Shown in pieces: positions 42,480 through 50,688 of a DNA stretch of 64,000 nt. Each line of letters starts with the position of its first letter. The stretch's first letter is position 1. The DNA is from Planomonospora parontospora (GTDB lineage Bacteria > Actinomycetota > Actinomycetes > Streptosporangiales > Streptosporangiaceae). The notes beneath the pieces were generated by a model. The model was given only the letters and a program-made list of their open reading frames with translations, ran no database searches and was not told the origin of the DNA. A program made the translations under genes and the position numbers. The stretch is taken from the NCBI GenBank assembly GCA_014647935.1, contig BMQD01000002.1, forward strand, positions 1-64,000. The letters run 5' to 3'.

Positions 42480-43424
42480 ATGCCCACCTTCGTCAGCACG
42501 GCCGGCACGCCGGCCCGGGAGCAGGCCGCGCTCTGGCGGGACGTCGTGTCACGGGCCTTCGGCCCGCTGGAGCTGCGGACCGACGACCGGGAGGGGTTCG
42601 CGGGCCGGATCGTGGGCCGCACCCTGGGCCCGGTCCAGGTCAGCGACGTGCGCGCGCCCGCCCACGTGGTGAGCCGCGCCGCGCGGCACGGTCTGCGGGA
42701 CGGCATGGAGCACTACAAGCTGTCCCTGCTGCTGCGCGGTTCGGGGGTGGTCGAGCAGGCGGGCAGGCACGTCGAGGTCGGCTCCGGCGACCTGGTGCTC
42801 TACGACCTGGCCCGCCCGATCAGGTTCGCGCTCCAGGACCACCACCTGCTGGCCCTGACCATCCCCCGGTCCGTGATCCCGCTGCCGCCCGCGCGGGTGG
42901 CGGAACTGGCGGGCACGCTGCTGGGCAGCAGGGAGGGCCCGGGGAGCCTGGCGGTCTCCTTCCTGAGCGCGCTGGCGGTCCACGGCGGTCCGGCGGACGG
43001 CCCGTACGGCGTGCACTTCGGCGAGGCCCTGGTCAACGTGGTGACCGGGGCGCTGTGCGAGCGGCTCGACGGCACGCCGCCGCCCGGCGGCGCGCACGCC
43101 GAGGCGTACGCGCGGATCGTGGACTGGATCGAGCGGAACCTGCACCGCCCCGAGCTGTCCCCGGCCGTCATCGCGCAGGCCCATCACGTCTCGGTCCGCC
43201 AGCTCCACCGGATCTTCCAGGCGGCGGGCGGCACGGTGACCGCGCACGTGCGCGCCCGCCGCCTGGACCACTGCCGCCGGGAGCTGGCCGCCGCGGGGCC
43301 CCGCGGCGAGGCGGTGGGCGAGGTCGCCGCCCGCTGGGGCTTCACCGACGCCACCTCGTTCAGCCGGGCCTTCCGTCGGGCCTACGGCCGGGCGCCGCGC
43401 GACTGGAGGGACCGGCGGGACTGA
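42480..43424 (+). CDS. AraC-family transcriptional activator
   Basis: The 314-residue regulator has an AraC-like ligand-sensing N-terminal half (~1-200, with the cupin-like SGDLVLYDLARPIRF). The C-terminal double helix-turn-helix (~215-314) includes SVRQLHRIFQAAGG and GEVAARWGFTDATSFSRAFRRAYG. The ATG has GGAGAGGCC ahead. The frame is open ~85 codons further upstream through the repeat region, but that part is not credible protein. It is divergent from the secreted dioxygenase, which makes the latter its likely target, with an aromatic or lignin-derived inducer as inference. Confidence 0.9.
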   Translation: MPTFVSTAGTPAREQAALWRDVVSRAFGPLELRTDDREGFAGRIVGRTLGPVQVSDVRAPAHVVSRAARHGLRDGMEHYKLSLLLRGSGVVEQAGRHVEVGSGDLVLYDLARPIRFALQDHHLLALTIPRSVIPLPPARVAELAGTLLGSREGPGSLAVSFLSALAVHGGPADGPYGVHFGEALVNVVTGALCERLDGTPPPGGAHAEAYARIVDWIERNLHRPELSPAVIAQAHHVSVRQLHRIFQAAGGTVTAHVRARRLDHCRRELAAAGPRGEAVGEVAARWGFTDATSFSRAFRRAYGRAPRDWRDRRD

Positions 43425-43530
43425 GGGGCCCGCCCGGCCGGATCGCGACCGGGCGATCCGGACAGGACGGTGACGGGACCTCCGGCCGGGCTCCTATGGG
43501 TCACCTGCCGCGTCCGGTGCGTGCGGACGA

Positions 43531-43612
43531 ACGCCTCCCGGACGGGGCCGGCGGATCGGGTCGAGGACACCGTGGCCGGTCAGGCCGGGAACCGGGCTCC
43601 ACCGGGAGGCGT
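43531..43612. repeat. 82-bp dispersed repeat with terminal inverted repeats, copy A
   Basis: ACGCCTCCCGG at the left end and its exact reverse complement at the right end (13 bases each if GA/TC are added) enclose 60 bases. Copy B at 52905-52986 has the same length, the same ends and 69 of 82 identical bases by my alignment, with no gap. It lies between the convergent AraC and alcohol dehydrogenase genes. Similarity continues 18 bases to the stop codon of the minus-strand gene, and weakly to the left. It could be a miniature mobile element or a mobile bidirectional terminator. Confidence 0.75.
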
Positions 43613-43630
43613 TCCCCCGCATGCTCACCG

Positions 43631-44716
43631 TCAGTCCAGGACGACGACCTGGCGCAGGACCTCGCCGCCGCGCAGGGCCGCGACGGCGTCGTTGAGGTCG
43701 GCGAGCCTGATCCGGGAGCTGATCATGCTCTCCAGGTCGAGCTTGCCGGCCTTGTACAGCCCGGCGAGGAACGGGAAGTCCCGGCGGACGTCCGAGCCCC
43801 CGTACATCGAGCTGAGGATGTTCTTGCCCTCGAACAGCAGGCTGAAGGCGCTCAGCGGGACGGTGTCGTCCATCGCGCCCGCGCCGACGACGATCATGTC
43901 GCCGCCGCGGCGGGTCGCCTGCCAGGCGGTCATGATCGCGGCGGACTTGCCGACGGCCTCGAAGCCGTAGTCGAAGCCCCGGCCGCCGGTCAGCGTGCCG
44001 ATCGCGTCCATCAACTGGTCGGGCGTGACCGCGTGGGTGGCGCCGACCTTCTCGGCCAGCGCGTGCTTGGACTCCAGCGGGTCGATCGCCAGGATCGTGG
44101 TCGCCCCGGAGATCCGGGCGCCCTGGATGATCGACAGACCGATCCCGCCGCAGCCGACCACGGCCACGGTCGAGCCCGCGCGGACCCTGGCGGTGTTGAG
44201 CGCCGCGCCGACGCCGGTGGTGACGCCGCAGCCGATCAGCGCCGCGACCTCGAAGGGCACGTCCGGGTCGACCTTGACCGCACCCTGCCAGGGCACGACG
44301 ATCTCCTCACACCAGGTGCCGCAGCCGGCCATGCCGAACGCCGGGGTGTCGCCGCCGTAGCGGAAGCGGGCGTTGACGAAGCTGTCCATGACGTAGGTCA
44401 TGCACAGGAACGGCTGGTTGACCAGGCAGTTGGAGCAGGTGCCGCAGGCCGGGGTCCAGTTGACGATGACGTGGTCGCCGGGCTGGACGGTGGTCACGTG
44501 GTCGCCGACCTCGACGACCTCGCCCGCGCCCTCGTGCCCGGGGATGACCGGGAGCGGCATCGGCAGCACGCCGCTCAGCACCGACAGGTCGGAGTGGCAG
44601 ACGCCGGTGGCCCTGACCTTGATCCGGACGTCCGCCGGGCCCACCGGGGTCAGGGTGAAGTCGTCGCGGATGTCGAGCTTGTCGTCGCCGACGGCGTGGA
44701 GCAGCGCACCGCGCAT
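43631..44716 (-). CDS. Zinc-dependent class III-type alcohol dehydrogenase
   Basis: The 361-residue MDR alcohol dehydrogenase has catalytic zinc ligands in GVCHSDLSVL and PGHEGAGEV, and the structural four-Cys loop CGTCSNCLVNQPFLC (~84-98). The cofactor motif is VVGCGGIGLSIIQGA (split, ~175). It resembles the mycothiol/NDMA-type long-chain alcohol dehydrogenases of actinomycetes. The ATG has GGAGGACC ahead. It is the third gene of an operon with an FMN-binding protein and a ferredoxin, whose promoter carries a perfect KstR consensus site. Oxidation of a steroid or lipid side-chain alcohol is a reasonable inference. Confidence 0.9.
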   Translation of the reverse strand: MRGALLHAVGDDKLDIRDDFTLTPVGPADVRIKVRATGVCHSDLSVLSGVLPMPLPVIPGHEGAGEVVEVGDHVTTVQPGDHVIVNWTPACGTCSNCLVNQPFLCMTYVMDSFVNARFRYGGDTPAFGMAGCGTWCEEIVVPWQGAVKVDPDVPFEVAALIGCGVTTGVGAALNTARVRAGSTVAVVGCGGIGLSIIQGARISGATTILAIDPLESKHALAEKVGATHAVTPDQLMDAIGTLTGGRGFDYGFEAVGKSAAIMTAWQATRRGGDMIVVGAGAMDDTVPLSAFSLLFEGKNILSSMYGGSDVRRDFPFLAGLYKAGKLDLESMISSRIRLADLNDAVAALRGGEVLRQVVVLD

Positions 44717-44739
44717 GAGGGGTCCTCCTCGGTCCTGGG

Positions 44740-44949
44740 TTATGCCTTCTCCTCGGGGGTCTCCTCGAGGGAGAGGGCGGCTTTGGGGCAGGACCGCACG
44801 GCGTGCCGGACGCGGTCCATCATCTCCGGCGGCGGCTCAGGCAGCAGCACGTGCAGCTGGTCGTCGTCGTCGACGTCGAAGACCTCCGGGGCGAGTCCCA
44901 TGCAGACGGCGTTGGCCTCGCAGACCAGATAGTCGACTTTGATCTTCAT
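44740..44949 (-). CDS. [3Fe-4S]-type ferredoxin
   Basis: The 69-residue ferredoxin has Cys ligands in VCEANAVC (C-x5-C) and SCPKAAL, the three-Cys arrangement of P450-partner ferredoxins. The acidic surface (DVDDDDQ) suits a redox partner. ATG 44949 has GAGGAGGT eight bases ahead. It lies between the FMN-binding protein gene (14 bases upstream) and the alcohol dehydrogenase gene. The P450 at 53005, which has the same type of operator, is a plausible electron acceptor. Confidence 0.9.
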   Translation of the reverse strand: MKIKVDYLVCEANAVCMGLAPEVFDVDDDDQLHVLLPEPPPEMMDRVRHAVRSCPKAALSLEETPEEKA

Positions 44950-44963
44950 GAGCGTGAACCTCC

Positions 44964-45437
44964 TCAACCGGATTGGATCGGCGTGCCGAGCTTACGGTGG
45001 TCCCAGGAGACCACCCGGGTGGGCTCGACGACGAACGCGACCCTTTTCCGGCCGGTGTGGGCGACGTACTCGGAGACGAGCTCCGCGGAGTCCGGCATCC
45101 CGGCCATCCGCCGGGTCACGCCCGTGCCGACGCGCAGCACGCCCTCCGGGTCGCCGATCGTGCGCGCGACGCCGTACACCAGGACTCCGCGCAGTTCGGC
45201 GTAGTCGTCCCCGGCCTCGATGAGGCAGCTCACCCGGGCGTCCCGCTGGATGTTGCGGGTCTTCTGGGCCTTGCCGTAGGTCCAGAAGGCGATCCTCCCC
45301 TCGTCCAGCCCGTAGAACATGGTGACCATGTGGGGCGTGCCGTCCGGGTTGATCGTGCCGAGCTGGAGCTTCCGCGACTCCGCGATGAAGGCGGTGACCT
45401 CGTCGTCGGACATCGCTATGCGCGCGCGCTGATTCAC
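44964..45437 (-). CDS. Pyridoxamine-oxidase-like flavin/F420-binding protein
   Basis: The 157-residue split-barrel protein of the PPOX/FDOR superfamily has LGTINPDGTPHMVTMFYGL (~22-40), a basic KTRNIQRDARVSCLIEAG and a C-terminal RVVSWDHRKL. It binds FMN or F420 and may act as a small reductase. The start is GTG with no ribosome-binding site. TACTTT at -10 distance suggests a leaderless transcript. A perfect KstR consensus site (45447-45460) ends ten bases before the start and covers that promoter. It is the first gene of the operon with ferredoxin and alcohol dehydrogenase. Confidence 0.82.
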   Translation of the reverse strand: MNQRARIAMSDDEVTAFIAESRKLQLGTINPDGTPHMVTMFYGLDEGRIAFWTYGKAQKTRNIQRDARVSCLIEAGDDYAELRGVLVYGVARTIGDPEGVLRVGTGVTRRMAGMPDSAELVSEYVAHTGRKRVAFVVEPTRVVSWDHRKLGTPIQSG

Positions 45438-45446
45438 GGTGCAAAG

Positions 45447-45460
45447 TAGAACATGTTCCA
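45447..45460. promoter_or_regulatory. KstR consensus site before FMN-protein/ferredoxin/ADH operon
   Basis: TAGAACATGTTCCA matches TnnAACnnGTTnnA, the published KstR operator consensus, at every fixed position. It contains the perfect palindrome GAACATGTTC. It overlaps the presumed promoter of a leaderless gene, an ideal position for repression. Confidence 0.75.
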
Positions 45461-45514
45461 CAAGGCCCGGCAAGAGCCGTTCCGAATGTTGTTCGGCGTG
45501 GGTAGGCTGCTCGG

Positions 45515-46210
45515 ATGAGCAACGCCACCGGGCCCTCCGACCTGCCCGCGGACCCGCGCCCCGGCACGCCGCCGAGCATGCCCGCGGACCTGCTGCAGGC
45601 CGCCCACCGCGCCAAGGGGTTCATGCCCCGAGCCGAGGGGATCGCCCTGTTCGAGACCGCCGCCGAGTACGGCTCGCGCGGGCCGATCTGCGAGATCGGC
45701 ACCTACTGCGGGAAGTCCGCCGTCTACCTCGGCGCGGGCGCCCGCCTGTCCGGCTCCGTCGTCTTGACCGTGGACCACCACCGGGGCTCGGAGGAGATCC
45801 AGCCGGGCTGGGCCCACCACGACCCCACGCTGGTCGACCCCCGCTTCGGCAAGATGGACTCCCTGCCCACCTTCCGCTGCACGATCGCCGCGGCCGGGCT
45901 GGAGGAGGAGGTCATCGCGATCGTCGGCCGGTCCGAGCGGGTCGCCGGGCTGTGGAACACCCCGCTGGGGATGCTGTTCATCGACGGCGGCCACTCCGAG
46001 GAGCCGGTGACCAAGGACTACGAGGGCTGGGCCCCGCACGTGGTGCCGGGCGGCGCGCTGGCCTTCCACGACGTCTACCCCGACCCGGCCGACGGCGGGC
46101 AGGCGCCGTACCGCGTCCACCAGAGGGCGCTGGCCTCCGGGGCGTTCAAGGAGGTCCGGCGGGAGGGCTCGCTCCGGGTGCTGGAGCGGATCGGCCCCGG
46201 CATCGGCTGA
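45515..46210 (+). CDS. Class I SAM-dependent methyltransferase (Methyltransf_24-like)
   Basis: The 231-residue O- or C-methyltransferase-type protein has the SAM motif CEIGTYCGKSAVYLG (~58-72), LTVDHHRGSEE (~83-93) and FIDGGHSEEPVTKDYEGW (~153-170). The last is the DGxHxYExVxxD signature of the Methyltransf_24 group. The ATG lacks a clear ribosome-binding site and TAGGCT precedes it at -10 distance, so it may be leaderless. It is divergent from the KstR-controlled operon and convergent with the toroid protein gene, and it likely belongs to the same glycan or lipid pathway as the genes up to 50688. Confidence 0.85.
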   Translation: MSNATGPSDLPADPRPGTPPSMPADLLQAAHRAKGFMPRAEGIALFETAAEYGSRGPICEIGTYCGKSAVYLGAGARLSGSVVLTVDHHRGSEEIQPGWAHHDPTLVDPRFGKMDSLPTFRCTIAAAGLEEEVIAIVGRSERVAGLWNTPLGMLFIDGGHSEEPVTKDYEGWAPHVVPGGALAFHDVYPDPADGGQAPYRVHQRALASGAFKEVRREGSLRVLERIGPGIG

Positions 46211-46291
46211 CAGGCCCCGGGCCGGTTGACGGGCCGCGGGGGAGACCCTCGGCCGGGCGGGGCGGCGGCACGGCTCCCGGGCCCCGCCGGG

Positions 46292-47332
46292 TCAGCCGGG
46301 GGAGCGGGCGTGACTGCAGCCGCAGGCCGCGGTGGGACGGTCCGTCGCGTAGGCGCCCGCGTCGCGGAAGAGGCCCGACGCGGGGGTGAGGCCGTACAGC
46401 GCGTCGGCGGCGAGCACGACGGCGGCCGCGGTGTAGGCCGAGCGCTCGTGCGGAAACCACTTCTCGTTCACGAACTGCCAGCCGGTCCAGTAGGACCCGT
46501 CCTCGTGCCGCAGGTGCTGCATGTCGGTGAAGAGCTTCTCGGCCCGGTCCCGGTCGCCCAGCGCGTCCAGCGCCAGCACCAGCTCGCACGTCTCCGCGCC
46601 GGTCACCCAGGGCTGGTCGGAGACGCAGCGGATGCCCAGGCCCGGCTCGACGAACGTGTCCCACTCCTCGGCCAGCCGGGCGTGGGCCGCCGGGCCGCGC
46701 AGGGCGCCGCCGAGGATCGGGTAGTACCAGTCCATCGAGAAGCGGCTCTTGTCGGCGAACGCCTCGGGATGGGCGGCCAGCACGTGGCCGAGCTGGTCGG
46801 CCGCGAGCTCCCAGTCGGGCTGCGGGTCGCCCAGGTGCTCGCCGAGCAGCACGCCGCAGCGCAGGCCCTGGTGGATGGAGGCGCAGCCGGTCAGCAGGGC
46901 GTAGGAGGCCGCCCGGCCGTCCGCGGCCCGCTCCCAGACGATCTCGCCCCGGGTGGTCTGCAGGCCGACCGTGAAGTCGAGGGCGGAGCGCACGACGGGC
47001 CACATCTCGCGGGCGAAGCCCTCGTCACCGGTGACCAGCAGCTCGTGCCAGACGCCGACCGCGACGTAGGCCGCGTGGTTGGACTCCCCGCCGTGCTCGA
47101 CGGCCCTGCCCCCGACCAGCTTCATCGGCCAGGACCCGTCGGCCCGCTGGGTGCGGACCAGCCAGTCGTAGCCCCTGCGGACCGGCTCGGCCAGTCCGGC
47201 CACGCTCATCGCCATCAGGCACTCGACGTGGTTCCAGGCGTCCACGTGGCCCTCGGGCCAGGGGACGCCGCCGTCGTCCTCCTGCACGGCCGCGATGCTG
47301 CCCGCGGTCTGCGCGACCCGCTGCCGGTCCAC
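46292..47332 (-). CDS. Prenyltransferase/squalene-cyclase-like alpha-toroid protein
   Basis: The ~346-residue protein is made of alpha/alpha-toroid repeats with QW-like words (YDWLVRTQRADGSWPMK, ~54-70; LRHEDGSYWTGWQF near 287). It resembles terpenoid cyclase/prenyltransferase or glycan-processing toroids. The DxDD motif of squalene-hopene cyclases is not seen, so catalysis of cyclisation is doubtful. A short Cys/His-containing tail (TAACGCSHARS) may bind a metal. The GTG start lies four bases after the upstream methyltransferase stop, so the two genes are co-transcribed. Confidence 0.7.
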   Translation of the reverse strand: MDRQRVAQTAGSIAAVQEDDGGVPWPEGHVDAWNHVECLMAMSVAGLAEPVRRGYDWLVRTQRADGSWPMKLVGGRAVEHGGESNHAAYVAVGVWHELLVTGDEGFAREMWPVVRSALDFTVGLQTTRGEIVWERAADGRAASYALLTGCASIHQGLRCGVLLGEHLGDPQPDWELAADQLGHVLAAHPEAFADKSRFSMDWYYPILGGALRGPAAHARLAEEWDTFVEPGLGIRCVSDQPWVTGAETCELVLALDALGDRDRAEKLFTDMQHLRHEDGSYWTGWQFVNEKWFPHERSAYTAAAVVLAADALYGLTPASGLFRDAGAYATDRPTAACGCSHARSPG

Positions 47333-47335
47333 GGC

Positions 47336-48049
47336 TCAGGCGGGCTTCCGGACGTAGAGCACGACGCTCTTGCCGATGAGCGGGTTGAGCAGCGCCTCGG
47401 CGATGCGGGTGGCGGCCGGGCGCTTCATGATGTCCCAGACGAGGATCTCGTGGTACGCCTTGGCCAGCGGGTGGTCGTCGTTGTTCACGCCGACGGCGCA
47501 CTTGATCCACCAGTACGGCGCGTGCAGGCCGTGGGCGTGGTGGTGCGGGCCGATGACGAACCCGGTGGCCTTGAGCTTCGCGCCGAGCTCGGCGAGCGTG
47601 TAGATCCGCACGTGCCCGCCGGGGGCGGTGTGGTAGTCCTCGTCCAGCGCCCAGCAGATCCGCTCGGGCAGGAAGCTCGGCACCGTGACCGCGGCCAGAC
47701 CGCCCGGCTTGAGCACCCGGAAGATCTCCCGCATCGCCGCCATGTCGTCGGGGATGTGCTCCAGGACCTCGGCGGCGATCACCCGGTCGAAGCTGGCGTC
47801 CTCGAACGGCATGTCCAGCGCGTCGCCGGTCACCGTCTCGGCGGTCGCCTCGTCGGGCACCTCGCCGGCCTGCTCCATCGCGGCGAACATGGTCGCCACG
47901 CCCTTCAGCTCCTCGGCGTCCATGTCGAACGCCACCACGTCGGCGCCCCGGCGCAGCACCTCGAAGGCGTGCCGCCCGCCGCCGCAGCCGAGATCGAGGA
48001 CTCGGGTCCCGGGCCCGACGGGCAACCGGCCGAAGTCGACAGTCAGCAC
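47336..48049 (-). CDS. Class I SAM-dependent methyltransferase
   Basis: The 237-residue methyltransferase has VLDLGCGGGRHAFEVLRRG (~18-36, SAM motif I), FDMDAEEL, and RVIAAEVLEHIPDDMAAM (~84-101) followed by LKPGGLAAVTVPS. It belongs to the Methyltransf_11/UbiE-like group acting on small or lipid-linked substrates. The GTG has AAGGAG six bases ahead. It is the middle gene of the GT4 - methyltransferase - toroid operon. Confidence 0.88.
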   Translation of the reverse strand: MLTVDFGRLPVGPGTRVLDLGCGGGRHAFEVLRRGADVVAFDMDAEELKGVATMFAAMEQAGEVPDEATAETVTGDALDMPFEDASFDRVIAAEVLEHIPDDMAAMREIFRVLKPGGLAAVTVPSFLPERICWALDEDYHTAPGGHVRIYTLAELGAKLKATGFVIGPHHHAHGLHAPYWWIKCAVGVNNDDHPLAKAYHEILVWDIMKRPAATRIAEALLNPLIGKSVVLYVRKPA

Positions 48050-48090
48050 TTGCCGCTCCTTGCAGAGATCCAGCTGGGAAAGGGGGTCGA

Positions 48091-49353
48091 TCAGGTCGTG
48101 CGGGCCGTGCGGGCCGCGGGGTGGGCCTGGATGGCCTCGCGGTAGGCCTCCACGGTCCGCTGCGCGACGACCTTCCAGGTGTAGCGCTCCATGGCGCGCT
48201 CGTAGCCGCGCCGGCCGACCTCGGCCCGCTCCTCGGGGGAGTCGTGCAGGCGGCGCAGCGCGGCGGCCAGCTCTTCGGGGTCGCCGGGGGCGACCTGCAC
48301 CGCGGCGTCGCCGACGACCTCCGGCAGCGCGCCGGTCCGCGAGGCGACGAGCGGGGTTCCGCAGGCCATGTGCTCGACGGCCGGGAGCGAGAAGCCCTCG
48401 TAGAGCGAGGGGACGACCGCGATCTCCGAGGTGGCGATCAGCTCGCCCAGCTCGGTGTCGGAGATGCCGTGCACGAACCGGACCCGGTCGGCCAGGGAGA
48501 GCTCGGCCACCAGCTTCTCTGTCGGGCCGCCCGGGGTCGGCCTGCTCACCACGGTCAGGTTCACGTCGCGCTCGGTGGCGAGCTTGGCCACCGCGCGCAG
48601 CAGCGTCGCCACGCCCTTCATCGGCGAGTCGGCGCTGGCCACCGCGACGATCGAGCCGGGACGCTTGGGCATCTCCGGGCGCGGGTGGAAGTAGCGGGTG
48701 TCCACGCCCAGCGGGATGAGCCGCATGTTGGCCTGCGGGACGTTGAAGTCGCGGTGGATGTCGGCGAGGGAGGACTCGCTGACGGTCAGGATCGGGTTCA
48801 GCCGCGGGGCGACCTTGGCCTGCATGCGTACGAAGCCGTACCAGCGCCGCATCGAGAACTGCTTGCGCAGCGGCGCGGCCTTGAGCTCGATCCGCCGGTC
48901 CACGCTGATCGGGTGGTGGATGGTGCCGACCACCGGGAAGAGCTTGGCGATGCCGAGCAGGCCGTAGCCGAGGGTCTGGTTGTCCTGGACCACGTCGAAG
49001 TCGCCGACGCGCCTGGCCAGCTCACGGCGGGCGCGCAGGGTGAAGGTCAGCGGCTCGGGGAATCCGGCGGTCCACATGGTCGCGACCTCGAGCACGTCGA
49101 TCCAGTCGCGGAACTCGCGCAGCCCCGGGGTGCGGAACGGGTCCTCGTCGCGGTAGAGGTCGAGGCTGGGCACCTTGTTGAGGACGACCCCCTCGTCGAG
49201 CTCGGGGTACGGCTGGCCGGAGAAGACCTCGACGTGGTGGCCGAGGGCGACCAGCTCACGGCTGAGGTGCCGCAGGTAGACCCCCTGGCCGCCGCAGGTC
49301 GGCTTGCTCCGGTAGGACAGCAGAGCGATCCGCAGCGAGTCCGCACCTGGCAC
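48091..49353 (-). CDS. GT4-family retaining glycosyltransferase
   Basis: The 420-residue GT-B glycosyltransferase has the N-terminal glycine loop GGQGVYLRHLSRELVALGH (~21-39) and the C-terminal E-x7-E motif in SLYEGFSLPAVEHMACGTP (~315-333). The nucleotide-sugar donor is unknown, but GDP-mannose-derived sugars are attractive given the divergent GDP-mannose dehydratase gene. The GTG has GGAAGGGG ahead. It is first in its operon, and its promoter region is the ~306-base spacer with gmd. Confidence 0.9.
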   Translation of the reverse strand: MPGADSLRIALLSYRSKPTCGGQGVYLRHLSRELVALGHHVEVFSGQPYPELDEGVVLNKVPSLDLYRDEDPFRTPGLREFRDWIDVLEVATMWTAGFPEPLTFTLRARRELARRVGDFDVVQDNQTLGYGLLGIAKLFPVVGTIHHPISVDRRIELKAAPLRKQFSMRRWYGFVRMQAKVAPRLNPILTVSESSLADIHRDFNVPQANMRLIPLGVDTRYFHPRPEMPKRPGSIVAVASADSPMKGVATLLRAVAKLATERDVNLTVVSRPTPGGPTEKLVAELSLADRVRFVHGISDTELGELIATSEIAVVPSLYEGFSLPAVEHMACGTPLVASRTGALPEVVGDAAVQVAPGDPEELAAALRRLHDSPEERAEVGRRGYERAMERYTWKVVAQRTVEAYREAIQAHPAARTARTT

Positions 49354-49659
49354 GGCAACCCCTTCCTCACCCTGTCCGGGTGAGGACAGGTACCGTGAAA
49401 GATGACCTTAGACCTCGGACCCTACCATTCGGTAGGTCTCACCCTTCTAATGTGGAATTGTGCTCAGTGTCACTTTCAGGGCATACGAGCTGCGACGTTG
49501 GTGCGACCGATCGCAATTCGGTGTAACGGGTTCTAGTGACACGCCGCCCGGTATGGTGCCCATAACAGGGCAGGGCGGTACATTCGCCAGTCAACGGCAC
49601 ACTGTCCGGGTAGGACCCGGTCCGGGAGCAAGCCCCGCCCGACGAGCAAGGAGGACGCG
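49354..49659. promoter_or_regulatory. Divergent promoter region GT4 operon / gmd
   Basis: No gene is seen in this relatively AT-rich spacer. It holds the hairpin CCTACC-ATTC-GGTAGG (49421-49436) close to the GT4 side. An eight-base inverted repeat GTGTCACT/AGTGACAC lies around 49467 and 49533, and a KstR-type consensus site is at 49522-49535. Confidence 0.5.
49522..49535. promoter_or_regulatory. KstR-type consensus site in GT4/gmd spacer
   Basis: TGTAACGGGTTCTA (reverse complement TAGAACCCGTTACA) fits TnnAACnnGTTnnA at all fixed positions. The neighbouring genes are not classical KstR targets, so this may be a true but unexpected target or chance. Confidence 0.45.
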
Positions 49660-50688
49660 TTGGCCAGGCGCGCGCTGATCACCGGCATCACCGGGCAGGA
49701 CGGTTCCTACCTGGCCGAATGCCTGCTGGACGAGGGCTACGAGGTCTGGGGGCTCGTCCGGGGCCAGGCCAACCCGCGCGTCTCCCGGGTGCGCAGGCTC
49801 CTGCAGGACGTCCAGCTGGTCCGCGGCGACCTGCTCGACCAGGGCTCGCTCATCTCCGCGGTGGAGAAGGTCCAGCCCGACGAGGTCTACAACCTGGGCG
49901 CCATCTCGTTCGTGCCGATGTCCTGGGAGCAGGCCGAGCTGACCGCCGAGGTCACCGGCATGGGCGTGCTGCGCATGCTGGAGGCCATCCGCGTCTGCTC
50001 GGGGATCTCCTCCTCGCGGACCGTCAACGGCTCCGGCCAGATCCGGTTCTACCAGGCGTCGTCCTCGGAGATGTTCGGGCAGGTCCGGGAGACCCCGCAG
50101 GCGGAGACCACCCCGTTCCACCCCCGCTCGCCGTACGGCGTGGCCAAGGCCTACGGCCACTTCCTGACCCAGAACTACCGCGAGTCCTACGGGATGTTCG
50201 CGGTCAGCGGCATCCTGTTCAACCACGAGTCGCCGCGCCGCGGCGCCGAGTTCGTCACCCGCAAGGTCTCCCTCGGCGTGGCCCGCATCAAGCTGGGCCT
50301 GGCCTCCGAGCTCCGCCTGGGCAACCTGGAGGCCCGTCGCGACTGGGGCTACGCCGGCGACTACGTCCGGGCGATGCACCTGATGCTCCAGGCCGAGACG
50401 CCCGAGGACTACGTCATCGGCACCGGGCGGACCCAGTCGGTGCGCGAGCTCGTCGAGGCGGCGTTCTCCGCCGCGGGCCTCGACTGGGAGCGCTACGTGG
50501 TCTGCGACCAGGCCCTGCACCGTCCGGCCGAGGTCGACCTGCTCTGCGCCGACCCGAAGAAGGCCCGCGTCCAGCTCGGCTGGGAGCCCTCGGTCTCCTT
50601 CGAGGAACTGGTCGCCATGATGGTCGAGGCCGACGTCAAACTCCTGTCCGAGGGCGGCGACCCCGACCAGGACTCCTCCTGGCCCTGA
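49660..50688 (+). CDS. gmd: GDP-mannose 4,6-dehydratase
   Basis: The 342-residue extended SDR converts GDP-D-mannose to GDP-4-keto-6-deoxymannose. It shows the cofactor loop GITGQDGSYLAE (~8-19), the catalytic Tyr/Lys in SPYGVAKAY (~152-160), and the family blocks YQASSSEMFG and NLEARRDWGYAGDYV. The TTG start follows AAGGAGG with seven bases of spacing. It supplies activated deoxysugar precursors, presumably for the glycosyltransferase transcribed divergently. Confidence 0.95.
   Translation: MARRALITGITGQDGSYLAECLLDEGYEVWGLVRGQANPRVSRVRRLLQDVQLVRGDLLDQGSLISAVEKVQPDEVYNLGAISFVPMSWEQAELTAEVTGMGVLRMLEAIRVCSGISSSRTVNGSGQIRFYQASSSEMFGQVRETPQAETTPFHPRSPYGVAKAYGHFLTQNYRESYGMFAVSGILFNHESPRRGAEFVTRKVSLGVARIKLGLASELRLGNLEARRDWGYAGDYVRAMHLMLQAETPEDYVIGTGRTQSVRELVEAAFSAAGLDWERYVVCDQALHRPAEVDLLCADPKKARVQLGWEPSVSFEELVAMMVEADVKLLSEGGDPDQDSSWP

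Noticed and set aside
43382-43570. Short minus-strand frame reading through repeat copy A (a similar one over copy B at 52624-52947)
   Set aside because: The two translations resemble each other only because the DNA repeat is shared. They lack start signals, and the flanking parts do not match.
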